This document shows positions 1-8,046 of a stretch of 64,000 bases of DNA, in pieces. A program made the position numbers and the translations under genes. The stretch spans positions 62,001-126,000 of the forward strand of contig CANJMI010000004.1 in assembly GCA_947475525.1 (NCBI GenBank), in the 5' to 3' direction. Position 1 is the first letter of the stretch. Every line of letters starts with the position of its first letter. The notes beneath the pieces were generated by a model. It worked only from the letters and a program-made list of their open reading frames with translations, did not search any database and was not told where the DNA came from. Source of the DNA: Polyangiaceae bacterium (GTDB lineage Bacteria; Myxococcota_A; Polyangia; Polyangiales; Polyangiaceae).

Positions 1-345
1 CGGGGCGCGCGTGAAGACAACGCCGCCCTGCTCGTGAAAGCCGGCGTCAGCGTCGCGCTCTCCTCGGGCGAGAGTCACAACGCGCGCAAATTACGGCAAG
101 TCGCGGGCAACGCCGTCCGCGCGGGACTACCCCACACAGCCGCACTCGATGCGCTCACCGACGCGCCCGCCCGCATATTCGGCCTCGAAGGCTACGGCTC
201 GCCGAAGGAGAAGCGCGTCGCAAACCTGGCCGTTTGGTCGGGCGATCCCCTCGAACTCTCGAGCCGCTGCGAGCACCTCATCATCCGCGGACGGCAAGTC
301 TCACTGGCGAGCCGGCAGACGGCGCTGCTCGAGAAATACCGCTGA
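1..345 (+). CDS. Amidohydrolase family protein, C-terminal fragment (5' end outside window)
   Basis: The reading frame is open from base 1 to a TGA at 343-345, so the gene begins upstream of the window. The visible 114 residues carry the end of an amidohydrolase barrel: a strand ending in VALSSGE, a helix around residues 30-40 (QVAGNAVRAGLP), the TDAPARIFGLE segment typical of imidazolonepropionase/dihydroorotase-like enzymes, and a composite beta-domain with NLAVWSGDPLE and a VxxxGRQV strand. The metal ligands lie in the missing part, so substrate cannot be named. It converges on pssA, with 11 bases between the stop codons. Confidence 0.8.
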   Translation, partial: RGAREDNAALLVKAGVSVALSSGESHNARKLRQVAGNAVRAGLPHTAALDALTDAPARIFGLEGYGSPKEKRVANLAVWSGDPLELSSRCEHLIIRGRQVSLASRQTALLEKYR

Positions 346-356
346 AGCGAAGCTGA

Positions 357-1106
357 CTAGGCGGCGAGAGGCGGCGCTTGCGCGGGGGGCTCGGAGTCTG
401 CTGCCGCGGGCAGCCCCGCTTCCGGATGCACGAGGCAGTAGCCGACGCCACCAACGAGGTACACGAGCGCGAGACAGAGCATGTACTCAGGGAAGAGGCG
501 CATCGGGGCCGCAACGTAGGCCGCCGCGACGTTGGCGAATTGGAACGCGTTCAGCGCCTTGTTCTTGCGGGCTTTGAGCTTCGGGAGCCGCACGGTGCTC
601 ACCATGCCGATCGCGCCGACGACGAGCACGAATGGGAGGTAGCCGAGCACCGACACTGGCAACGCGTACTTCTGCGCCGTGAGAAATGCCGACGCGACGA
701 GCGCCCCCATGAAGGTTCCCGGAATGCCGAAGAACACACCCTCATCGCCCGTCGTGATGTTGAACCGCGCGAGACGGACCGACAACGCGAGCGCATAGAA
801 CGCCGCCGCGGCCGCAAGGAAAAGGGGCGAGGAGCTCTCGTTCGCGAACCGGAAATACACCAGCGCGGCCGGGGCGATGCCGAACGACACGAAGTCCGCG
901 AACGAATCGAACTGGACGCCGAACTCGCTCGTCGCGTTGCACAGTCGTGCGACCGTTCCGTCCGCCTTGTCGAACAACGTACCCCAGAGAATCATCCATG
1001 CCGCGAGCTCGAAGTGGCCACGTGTGCTGCACACGACCGACGCGAGACCGAGAACGAGCGACGCCGCGGTGAGACTATTGGGCGCGAAATACTTGAGTGG
1101 CGGCAT
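357..1106 (-). CDS. pssA: CDP-diacylglycerol--serine O-phosphatidyltransferase
   Basis: A 249-residue membrane enzyme that makes phosphatidylserine from CDP-diacylglycerol and serine, the first step to phosphatidylethanolamine. The CDP-alcohol phosphotransferase signature is intact: D49-G50-x2-A53-R54-x8-G63-x3-D67-x3-D71. About seven hydrophobic segments follow, and the last 25 residues are Ala/Pro-rich. The ATG at 1104-1106 starts the family's usual MPPLKYFAPNSLT N-terminus; the frame is open further upstream but that part has no family character. It diverges from the gamma-glutamyltransferase gene across about 108 bp. Length and motif fit PssA better than PgsA; the exact substrate is inferred. 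Confidence 0.9.
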   Translation of the reverse strand: MPPLKYFAPNSLTAASLVLGLASVVCSTRGHFELAAWMILWGTLFDKADGTVARLCNATSEFGVQFDSFADFVSFGIAPAALVYFRFANESSSPLFLAAAAAFYALALSVRLARFNITTGDEGVFFGIPGTFMGALVASAFLTAQKYALPVSVLGYLPFVLVVGAIGMVSTVRLPKLKARKNKALNAFQFANVAAAYVAAPMRLFPEYMLCLALVYLVGGVGYCLVHPEAGLPAAADSEPPAQAPPLAA

Positions 1107-1214
1107 GGGGCTCCGGGGTGCAAAGCGCAACGACGACGGTGCCAGCACGCTCCCCGAAGGCTGATAACACGATTCGGCGACGCGGCGCAGCAAGGACGGA
1201 CTAAAGTGCGCGCC

Positions 1215-2756
1215 ATGCACGGTGTGATTGCAGCGGGCTCGGCGCCAACGGCGGAAGCAGGTGCGGAGATTCTCGCTCGCGGGGGCAACGCGGTCGACGC
1301 CGCGGTCGCCGCATGTTTCGCCACTTCGGCCGGCGAGCCCACCTTGACGAGTCTCGCCGGTGGCGGCGTTATGATTCACCGCGACGCAAAAACCGGCGAG
1401 GTGACAATCTGCGATTTCTTCGCGGATGCGCCGCGTGTCCGTCCGCAAGAGGTAAAAAACCTCGATTTTCGCGGGGTGGACATCGACTTCGGCCCGGCGA
1501 AGCAGCAGTTTCACATTGGGGCCGGCGCGGCGGGTGTGCCAGGCGTGCTCCCTGGCCTTTGCACGGCGCTCGAGCGGTGGGGTTCGTTGCCGCTACGCGA
1601 GGTGCTCGCTCCGGCCTGCCGCTTTCTCCGCGAAGGCGTCGTCCTCGGCCCTTTCCAGGTGCGCGCCGCCAAGCTTCTCGAAGCGATCCTGACCGACACG
1701 GCGCAGGGCCGCGCGATCTACGCACCGCACGGCAAGCTCTTGGGGCCCGAGGATGTGTTCGTCCTTCCGCAACTCGCGGACGCGCTCGACGAGCTCGCGG
1801 AAACGGAGTGGCGCGTTTGGTACCGGAAGCTGTGCAGCCAAATGCTCGCGCAGTTCTCACCCGAACAAGGAGGCCTCCTCACCGAAGCCGACCTCAGCGG
1901 CTACCGCGTCGAGTTCCGCAAGCCGCTCGAGCGCCGCTACCGCAATGTCCGCGTGCTGACGAATCCGCCGCCGGGCGCGGGCGGCTCGATGATTTCGCTG
2001 ATGCTCGGACTCCTCGAAGGGAGTGAATTCGCGTCGACCGCGCCGGGGAGCCTCGAGCATACGCGTCACTTGGCGTGCGCGATGGCAACCGCCGACGAGG
2101 CACGTGCGAAGGGCCTCTCCGCGATCGATTTAAGCGCAGCGACCCAGCGTTTTCGCTCACTTCTCGCCGATGCGAAGCTGCCGACGGCACCGACCAAGAC
2201 CGGCCAACCCTCGACGACCCACGTCAGCGTAATCGACGCCGCAGGCAACGCCGCGGCCATCACCTTCAGCTTCGGCGAAGGCAACGGCGCGCTTATCGGC
2301 AACACCGGCATCATGATGAACAACCTGATGGGCGAGGCCGACCTGCACCCCGGCGGCTTTGGCACGAGTCCGGCCGGCGAGCGCCTGTCGACCGGCATGT
2401 CACCGTCGATCCTGCTCGACGACGACGGCGGCATCACGGTGCTTGGCACGGGTGGCGCGAACCGCATTCGCACGGCGATAACGCAAGTCGTGACGTTCCT
2501 CGTCGATCGTCGGTACGACGCCGAACGCGCGGTGGCTGCCCCGCGAATGCACTTCGAGGCCGGCGTGCTCAACGCCGAGGTGATGGAGATGCACGATCGC
2601 GGGGAGTCGCTCGAGAAACTCGGGGCCGACTCTTTCTTGCGATTCGAGGAAAAGAACCTGTTCTTCGGGGGCGTTCACCTCGTGCGACGCGACGCCGCCG
2701 GCACGTTGTCGGGGGCCGGCGACCCTCGCCGCGGTGGCGCCTTTCGCAAAGTGTAG
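1215..2756 (+). CDS. Gamma-glutamyltransferase family protein
   Basis: Predicted 513-residue N-terminal nucleophile hydrolase that cleaves or transfers gamma-glutamyl groups. The N-terminus matches the family (SAPTAEAGAEILARGGNAVDAAVA), and the small-subunit start is visible as T334-T335-H336 in PSTTHVSVIDAAGN, where the first Thr is the expected self-cleavage site and nucleophile. A late GTGGANRIRTAI segment corresponds to the family's conserved C-terminal Gly-Gly region. There is no signal peptide, unlike the periplasmic E. coli enzyme, so a cytoplasmic location is inferred. The ATG at 1215 was chosen because family similarity begins there although the frame is open upstream. It ends 12 bp before the convergent relA stop. 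Confidence 0.87.
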   Translation: MHGVIAAGSAPTAEAGAEILARGGNAVDAAVAACFATSAGEPTLTSLAGGGVMIHRDAKTGEVTICDFFADAPRVRPQEVKNLDFRGVDIDFGPAKQQFHIGAGAAGVPGVLPGLCTALERWGSLPLREVLAPACRFLREGVVLGPFQVRAAKLLEAILTDTAQGRAIYAPHGKLLGPEDVFVLPQLADALDELAETEWRVWYRKLCSQMLAQFSPEQGGLLTEADLSGYRVEFRKPLERRYRNVRVLTNPPPGAGGSMISLMLGLLEGSEFASTAPGSLEHTRHLACAMATADEARAKGLSAIDLSAATQRFRSLLADAKLPTAPTKTGQPSTTHVSVIDAAGNAAAITFSFGEGNGALIGNTGIMMNNLMGEADLHPGGFGTSPAGERLSTGMSPSILLDDDGGITVLGTGGANRIRTAITQVVTFLVDRRYDAERAVAAPRMHFEAGVLNAEVMEMHDRGESLEKLGADSFLRFEEKNLFFGGVHLVRRDAAGTLSGAGDPRRGGAFRKV

Positions 2757-2768
2757 CGCGGGAGTGCC

Positions 2769-5093
2769 TCAGCGGAGGACGCGGCGAACCTCGAGCACCT
2801 CGGGGAGCGCGGCCAACCGCTGCATGACACGGATGATTTGCTCCGCGCTCTTCAGCTCGAGCGTCAACCGCAACCACGCGGCCCCGTCCTTGTTGCCTTC
2901 GGCGCGCGCGGCCGTGAGGTTTACGTCTTCCGCAGCCACGAGATTCGAGACGTCACGCAGCAGGCCCGCACGGTCTTGTGCGCGGATCTCGACGTCGACG
3001 ACGTGGCGCTCCCCGGCCGAGCCGCCCCAGTCGATCTCGACGAGTCGCTCCGGCTCCTCGCTCGTCTTCACGTGCACGCAATCCTTGCGGTGGATCACGA
3101 TGCCGCGCCCACGCGAGACGAAGCCGATGACGCGATCGCCGGGCAACGGATTGCAGCACCGCGCGCGGTTTCCGAGAATGTCATCGACGCCATGCATCGA
3201 CAGGCCGCTCGTGCTCTTGCGCTTCGGTGGCGGGGCAGTTGGGAGCTCGAAAACGCGCTCCGGCTCGGGGACCTTGACGCGCTCGAGGGCAAGCGCGGCC
3301 GACCCGATGCCTTGCGGATGGCGGTCGCCGTAGCCAACAGCCGCGAACATGTCCTCGGCACTCGGGTACTCGAGCTTCGAGGCGAGTTCTTCGTGGCTGA
3401 CGTGGGTGATGGCAAGCCGGTCGAGCTCGCGCATCACGACATCTCGCCCCTCGTGGATGGCGGTGTCGCGCGCCTGCTCCCGAAACCAGCTCCTCACTTT
3501 CGCGCGCGCTTGCGTGGTCTTGATGAAGCCGAACGACGGGTTCATCCAATCTCGACTCGGCTGCGGCTGCTTCTGAGTGAGAATCTCGACGCGGTCGCCG
3601 GTCTTCAGGTGGTAGTCGAGGGGCTGGATGTGCCCGTTCACGCGGGCGCCGCGGCAGCGGTGACCCACCACCGTGTGAACGCGGTACGCGAAGTCGAGCG
3701 GAGTCGCGCCGACGGGAAGGTCGAGGATGTCGCCGTTCGGCGTGAACACGTAAACTTGATCCTCGAACAGATCCGTCTTCAGCGATTCGACGAACTGATG
3801 CGGATCGGTGACCTCTCGCTCCCAGTTCATCAACTGGCGCAGCACCATGAACTTTTCGTTCTGCTTGGTCTGGACGTCCGCCGACTCTTTGTAGGCCCAG
3901 TGCGCCGCCACGCCGTACTCGGAGAACTGGTGCATGTCGGCGGTGCGGATCTGCACCTCGAACGGCTTGCCGCCGGGTCCGATGACCGCGGTGTGGAGCG
4001 ACTGGTAGCCGTTCTCTTTCGGCCGCGCGATGTAGTCGTCGAACTCCTGCGGGAGCGGGATCCACTGGCTGTGCACGATGCCGAGCGACGCGTAGCAGTC
4101 GGTCAGTTTGTTGCAAATGACGCGCACCGCGCTCGCATCGAAGATTTGGTCGAGCCCGACGTCCTTGCGGGTCATCTTTTTGTAGATGCTGTAGATGTGC
4201 TTGGGCCGGCCGCTTACCTTCGCGGAGATCCCCTCGGCGGCGAGCTTCTCGCGGAGCACCGTCATCACTTCCTCGATGTAGGCCTCGCGCTGCTGCCGCT
4301 GCTCGGAGAGCCCGCGCGCGAGCGAGTGGTAAGTGTCCGGATCGAGCGCCCGCAGCGAGTGATCTTCGAGCTCCCATTTGAGCTGCCAGATGCCGAGGCG
4401 ATTGGCGAGCGGAGCGTAAACGTCGAGGGTTTCCTTGGCGAATCGCTCGATGCTCTCGTGTTGAACGTCGCCCCCCGTGTGAAGCTCTCGCATCGCCTGG
4501 ACACGCATCGCCAGCACGATGATGACGACCCGCACGTCGCGAGCCATCGCAATGAAGAGCTTGCGCAGGGGCTCGGCTTCTTCCTTCTCGATGCGATCCC
4601 AACGGATCGAGCCGAGACGTTGAACCCCTTCGATCAGACCTGCGACCTCAGCGCCGAAACGCTGCCGAATCCGCTCGAGTTCGCCTGTGTTTCGTAAGAC
4701 GATCCGCGCGAGGAGCGCCGCGGTAACGGCCGGCGGATCGAGGCGAAGTTCGGCTATCAGTTGGGCGGTTTCTGCCGCTTGTGCGAGGGCTTGGTCAGCG
4801 CGCACGGGGTTCATCTCCGGCGCGTTCAGAGCGAGGGTTACGGCACTGCCAGAGGACGGTCGCGCCACGCCCTTGCCCGAGGCGCGCGGCGGCGGCACAC
4901 TCGGCCGGCTCGCTTTGGCTGGAGGCGGGGCGCTCGGACGGCTCGGACGGGCCTCGGTCGGCGGAGGCTCGCCTGCGACCACATTTTGAGCCACGACCAG
5001 GGCGAACGCATCCGCAATGGCCGAGAGATTTTCGTCGGCGTAGTGGCGACGAACCGTCGCGAGGATCGGCTCCAGCATCGTGGCGGTCATCAT
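2769..5093 (-). CDS. relA: GTP pyrophosphokinase, RelA type (synthetase only)
   Basis: A 774-residue (p)ppGpp synthetase. Order of parts: a Pro/Ser-rich linker at about 43-83, a degenerate HD region, the synthetase (GRPKHIYSIYKKM, then EFDDYIARPKENGYQSLHT), a TGS domain (VYVFTPNGDILDLPVGAT), a Cys-rich segment (RARCCNPLPGDRV with a later HRKDC) and a C-terminal ACT domain. The hydrolase is dead by sequence: the catalytic HD pair is replaced by A129-R130, and the second Asp by Met in VLAMRVQAM. The EFDDY motif is the acidic form found in monofunctional RelA rather than the RxKD form of bifunctional Rel. Two Met codons in a row (5091, 5088) are equally good starts. Confidence 0.93.
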   Translation of the reverse strand: MMTATMLEPILATVRRHYADENLSAIADAFALVVAQNVVAGEPPPTEARPSRPSAPPPAKASRPSVPPPRASGKGVARPSSGSAVTLALNAPEMNPVRADQALAQAAETAQLIAELRLDPPAVTAALLARIVLRNTGELERIRQRFGAEVAGLIEGVQRLGSIRWDRIEKEEAEPLRKLFIAMARDVRVVIIVLAMRVQAMRELHTGGDVQHESIERFAKETLDVYAPLANRLGIWQLKWELEDHSLRALDPDTYHSLARGLSEQRQQREAYIEEVMTVLREKLAAEGISAKVSGRPKHIYSIYKKMTRKDVGLDQIFDASAVRVICNKLTDCYASLGIVHSQWIPLPQEFDDYIARPKENGYQSLHTAVIGPGGKPFEVQIRTADMHQFSEYGVAAHWAYKESADVQTKQNEKFMVLRQLMNWEREVTDPHQFVESLKTDLFEDQVYVFTPNGDILDLPVGATPLDFAYRVHTVVGHRCRGARVNGHIQPLDYHLKTGDRVEILTQKQPQPSRDWMNPSFGFIKTTQARAKVRSWFREQARDTAIHEGRDVVMRELDRLAITHVSHEELASKLEYPSAEDMFAAVGYGDRHPQGIGSAALALERVKVPEPERVFELPTAPPPKRKSTSGLSMHGVDDILGNRARCCNPLPGDRVIGFVSRGRGIVIHRKDCVHVKTSEEPERLVEIDWGGSAGERHVVDVEIRAQDRAGLLRDVSNLVAAEDVNLTAARAEGNKDGAAWLRLTLELKSAEQIIRVMQRLAALPEVLEVRRVLR

Positions 5094-5152
5094 GGCACGA
5101 CGAGGCCCCGTGCGGGAGCGACACGCGCGTCCCAAGCGGGCACCCTTCGCAC

Positions 5153-5190
5153 ACAAAAGCACGAAGCCCCCGCGCAAACGGAGGCTCGTG
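5153..5190 (-). terminator. Intrinsic terminator of rnpB
   Basis: Read on the minus strand, a stem of about 11 pairs with one mismatch (arms at 5180-5190 and 5160-5170, loop of nine bases) is followed by CTTTTGTG. It starts where the 3' end of the RNase P RNA P1 helix stops, so it most likely ends rnpB transcription before relA. Confidence 0.6.
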
Positions 5191-5597
5191 GTCCGATCGG
5201 TCGTAAGCCGAGTTCTGTGTCGCAGCGTGGTCGCCCCCGCTGCGCTAGCGATCATTCGTCTAGGGATCGCGTTACCGCGATCCTCGAGCAGCCTACCCAG
5301 AGGCATCGGACGGGCCGTCCTCGAGCGCCTCCCTACGTGGCCTTGCTTCGGATGGGGTTTGCCTTGCCGTTGGCGTCACCGTCAACGCGGTGGGCTTTTA
5401 CCCCACCGTTTCACCCTTACCCCGCAGCGCGCCTTTCGACGTGCGGTGGGGCGGTCTGTTCTCTGTGGCACTATCCTCGGGGTCACCCCCACTGGGCGTT
5501 ACCCAGCATTCTGCCCTGTGAAGCTCGGACTTTCCTCCCGCGTTGACCCTTGCGAGCCCCCGCCGGCGATCACCTTCCCCGGTCGAACGGCCGAACC
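5190..5597 (-). ncRNA. rnpB: RNase P RNA, bacterial type A
   Basis: The catalytic RNA of RNase P, which removes 5' leaders from tRNA precursors. On the minus strand the hallmark blocks occur in order: GAGGAAAGTCCGAGCTTC, CAGGGCAGAATGCTGGGTAACGC (in two parts), GATAGTGCCACAGAGAACA, GGGTAAGGGTGAAACGGTGG, and the closing AGAACTCGGCTTACGACC. The 5' segment at 5584-5597 pairs with 5190-5203 to form P1 with two mismatches and some G-U pairs, which sets both ends. Length of about 408 nt is normal for type A. An intrinsic terminator follows directly. Confidence 0.96.
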
Positions 5598-5637
5598 ATA
5601 GCAGATCACCCGAGTCAGCACAGCGGGCGCGACGATG

Positions 5638-5925
5638 CGTCAGCCGAAGAGCCAAAGGGCACAGCGCACGCGATGAGGCGTCAGCCGAAGAGCCAAAAAG
5701 CACCGCACACGCGATGAGGCGTCAGCCGAAGAGCCAAAAAGCACCGCGGGCGTCAGCCGAAGAGCCAAAAAGCACCGCACACGCGACGATGCGTCAGCCG
5801 AAGAGCCAAAAAGCACCGCACACGCGATGAGGCGTCAGCCGAAGAGCCAAAAAGCACCGCGGGCGTCAGCCGAAGAGCCAAAGGGCACCGCGGGCGTCAG
5901 CCGAAGAGCCCAAAAGCACAGCGGG
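5638..5925. repeat. Tandem repeat array, eight copies of a 31/41-bp unit
   Basis: The core CGTCAGCCGAAGAGCC begins at 5638, 5679, 5720, 5751, 5792, 5833, 5864 and 5895, so spacings are 41, 41, 31, 41, 41, 31 and 31 bp. Units share a 28-bp core ending in AAAAAGCACCGC and differ in the joint: GGG in short units, ACACGCGATGAGG-like in long ones. Neither length is a multiple of three, so the open frames across it are not protein coding. The array fills the space between the erpA stop codon and the 5' end of rnpB. Similar sequence occurs at 63.9 kb and once at 27.46 kb. Confidence 0.93.
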
Positions 5926-5928
5926 CAC

Positions 5929-6252
5929 TCAGACGGAGAACGAGCTGCCGCAGCCGCAGGTGCTGGTGACGTTCGGGTTCGTGAACTTGAACCCCGAGCC
6001 GTAGAGGCCTTCGACGTAGTCGAGTTCGGTGCCCTCCAAGTATTGGAAGCTGAGCGGATCGACGAACATCTTCACGCCTTTGTCCTCGAACTCTTCGTCC
6101 ATCGGGGTCGGCGCGTCTTCGAAGTACAGATCGTAGTTGAAGCCGGCGCAGCCGCCGCCCATCACGCGAAGCCGCAACCCTTGGCCGTGGAGGCTCTCCT
6201 CGCTCGCGATGTCTTTGACTTTGGCGGCGGCGCGTTCGGTGATGCTGATCAT
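5929..6252 (-). CDS. erpA: A-type iron-sulfur cluster carrier (ErpA/IscA family)
   Basis: A 107-residue HesB/IscA-fold protein that passes Fe-S clusters to apo-enzymes in the cytoplasm. The three cluster ligands are present: C35 in MGGGCAGF, and C99 and C101 in STCGCGSSF near the C-terminus. Length matches the family. No isc or suf genes are adjacent, which favours the stand-alone ErpA role; IscA cannot be excluded from sequence alone. The stop codon abuts the tandem repeat array. It diverges from gcvT across about 80 bp. Confidence 0.9.
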   Translation of the reverse strand: MISITERAAAKVKDIASEESLHGQGLRLRVMGGGCAGFNYDLYFEDAPTPMDEEFEDKGVKMFVDPLSFQYLEGTELDYVEGLYGSGFKFTNPNVTSTCGCGSSFSV

Positions 6253-6332
6253 GATGGCATCAAAATAACCTTACGTGAGCTTGCGCGCCAGAGGCATTTC
6301 CGACAAGAGCCATCCGGGGTAGAGATTTAGCC

Positions 6333-7442
6333 GTGTCCCAGAACACCTTGAAGCGAACTCCGCTCTACGAAGAACACGTCGCCCGCAAGGCGCGAATGGT
6401 GCCTTTCGCCGGCTACGAGATGCCGGTTCAATACGAGGGCGTGAAACAAGAGCACCTCGCGGTCCGCAATGCCGCCGGGCTCTTCGACGTCTCGCACATG
6501 GGCGAGCTCGAGCTCGAAGGAGACGAGGCGGGCGCGGTCATCGACTCTCTTATCACGAACGACGTGAGCAAGCTCACGGACGGCCGCGCGCTTTACACGT
6601 GCGCCTGCAACGAGCGTGGCACGATCATCGACGATTTGATCGTCTACCGCCTGCGCGCCGACAAATGGCTCGTCGTCTGCAACGCATCGAACCGCGAGAC
6701 GATCGTCCCGCATTTCATGGCGGCGGCCCAGGGGCGCTGCTCTCTCGAGGATGCCTCCGACCGCACCGCCCTCATCGCCCTGCAAGGCCCAAAGGCGCTC
6801 GCCGTAGCCGCCCTCGCGGGTGCCGATGGTGGCTCGCTGCATGAGCTCCCGAGCTTCGCGCTGCGCGACGCCGAGCTCGCGGGCGTCGAGTGCCTTGTCG
6901 CCCGGACAGGCTACACGGGTGAGGATGGCGTCGAGATCTTCTGCGACGCCGCCGATGCGGTCGCGTTGTGGCGCGGCTTGCTGGAAGCGGGTCGGGAACT
7001 GGGCATCGCCCCGGCGGGACTCGCCGCCCGCGACACGCTGCGGCTCGAGGCGCGCTTGTCGCTTTACGGCAACGACATCGACGACACGACGAACCCGCTC
7101 GAAGCCGGGCTCGCCTGGACGGTGAAGCTCGGCAAAGCTGCATTCCTTGGAAAAGACGCGCTCCTCGCGATCAAGGCCGCAGGCTTTAACCGCAAGCTCG
7201 TCGGCTTCGAGATGGTCGGACGCGGGATCGCCCGCCACGGCTACCCGCTCCTCGACGCGAGCGGCACCCCCATTGGCGTCTGCACGAGCGGGAGCCCCGC
7301 CCCGTCGCTCGACAAGAGCATCGGCCTTGGCTATGTCACAGTCGGACACGACGCCATCGGCACGACGATTCAGGTCGATTGCCGAGGCAAAGCGATCGAA
7401 GCTGTCGTGGTTGCGACGCCGTTCTACAAGCGCCCGATCTGA
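6333..7442 (+). CDS. gcvT: Aminomethyltransferase, glycine cleavage T protein
   Basis: A 369-residue T protein that transfers the methylene group from lipoyl-bound aminomethyl to tetrahydrofolate, releasing ammonia. Family blocks are clear: TPLYEEHVARKARMVPFAGYEMPVQY, the GLFDVSHMGE segment, ARTGYTGEDGVEIF and the C-terminal GxxxTSGSPAPSLDKSIGLGYV. The start is GTG at 6333, giving MSQNTLKRTPLYEEH. First gene of gcvT-gcvH-gcvPA. No glycine riboswitch was seen in the 80-bp leader. Confidence 0.95.
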   Translation: MSQNTLKRTPLYEEHVARKARMVPFAGYEMPVQYEGVKQEHLAVRNAAGLFDVSHMGELELEGDEAGAVIDSLITNDVSKLTDGRALYTCACNERGTIIDDLIVYRLRADKWLVVCNASNRETIVPHFMAAAQGRCSLEDASDRTALIALQGPKALAVAALAGADGGSLHELPSFALRDAELAGVECLVARTGYTGEDGVEIFCDAADAVALWRGLLEAGRELGIAPAGLAARDTLRLEARLSLYGNDIDDTTNPLEAGLAWTVKLGKAAFLGKDALLAIKAAGFNRKLVGFEMVGRGIARHGYPLLDASGTPIGVCTSGSPAPSLDKSIGLGYVTVGHDAIGTTIQVDCRGKAIEAVVVATPFYKRPI

Positions 7443-7495
7443 CCCTCCCCGCACTGAAACTTCACCGCCTCGTCGAGCATCGCAAAGGACCCCCA

Positions 7496-7894
7496 ATGAG
7501 CCACGACATCAAGAGCGACCGCGTCTACACGAGTGACCACGAGTGGGCGAAAACCGAAGGCGACGCCATCGTCATCGGCATCACGGCCTACGCCGTTCAG
7601 CAGCTCGGCGACATCACCCTCGTGAACCTCGACGTCGCCGAAGGCGACACCATCGAAGCCGGCAAGCCATTCGGAACCGTCGAGAGCGTCAAGACGCTCG
7701 CCGATCTGTTCGCTCCGATTGCAGGGACGGTCGTGCGGGTCAACAAGGCCAACCTCGAGGAGCGCCCCGAGCTCGTCAATGACGACTGCTACGGTGCCGC
7801 GTGGATGGTCGCCATCGCACCGACCGACCCGGCGTGCCTCGAAGGCCTGCTCGACCCCGAGGCCTACGCGGTGCTACTCGACGGCGCCCATTAG
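7496..7894 (+). CDS. gcvH: Glycine cleavage system H protein
   Basis: A 132-residue lipoyl carrier that shuttles the aminomethyl intermediate between P, T and L proteins. The lipoylation site is in GTVESVKTLADLF (the Lys of SVK), with the usual TSDHEWAKTEGD opening and YAVQQLGDITLVNLP-like strand. The ATG at 7496 has AAGGA a few bases upstream and gives the family-length protein; a longer frame starting inside gcvT is not needed. It lies 53 bp after gcvT. Confidence 0.95.
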   Translation: MSHDIKSDRVYTSDHEWAKTEGDAIVIGITAYAVQQLGDITLVNLDVAEGDTIEAGKPFGTVESVKTLADLFAPIAGTVVRVNKANLEERPELVNDDCYGAAWMVAIAPTDPACLEGLLDPEAYAVLLDGAH

Positions 7895-8046
7895 GGCTTC
7901 GAGTCCGTTGAACCAACGAAACTGCCGACGCCACCGCGTTGGCGAGGGCATCAAACGAGCCCTCGAGTTTCTCCGAGATCGACTTGGGCACTGCCGATAC
8001 TTTCCCTTCGATTCGATTGAATCGAACTACCAGCCGAGGACACGTC

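Noticed and set aside
5543-5830. Open frames across the repeat array read as protein (QPKSQKAP-type)
   Set aside because: Unit lengths of 41 and 31 bp shift the frame, no ribosome site, and the region is between erpA and rnpB.
5638-5925. CRISPR array
   Set aside because: The repeats are directly adjoining with partly shared joints, not unique spacers of even length, and no cas genes are present.
6253-6332. Glycine riboswitch upstream of gcvT
   Set aside because: The 80-bp leader has no recognisable tandem aptamer pattern.
6327-7496. Long minus-strand open frame opposite gcvT
   Set aside because: High-GC shadow; gcvT on the plus strand has full family similarity.
7895-8046. A gene in the 152-bp gap between gcvH and gcvPA
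   Set aside because: The overlapping minus frame is low-complexity and crosses both neighbours; no start with ribosome site seen.
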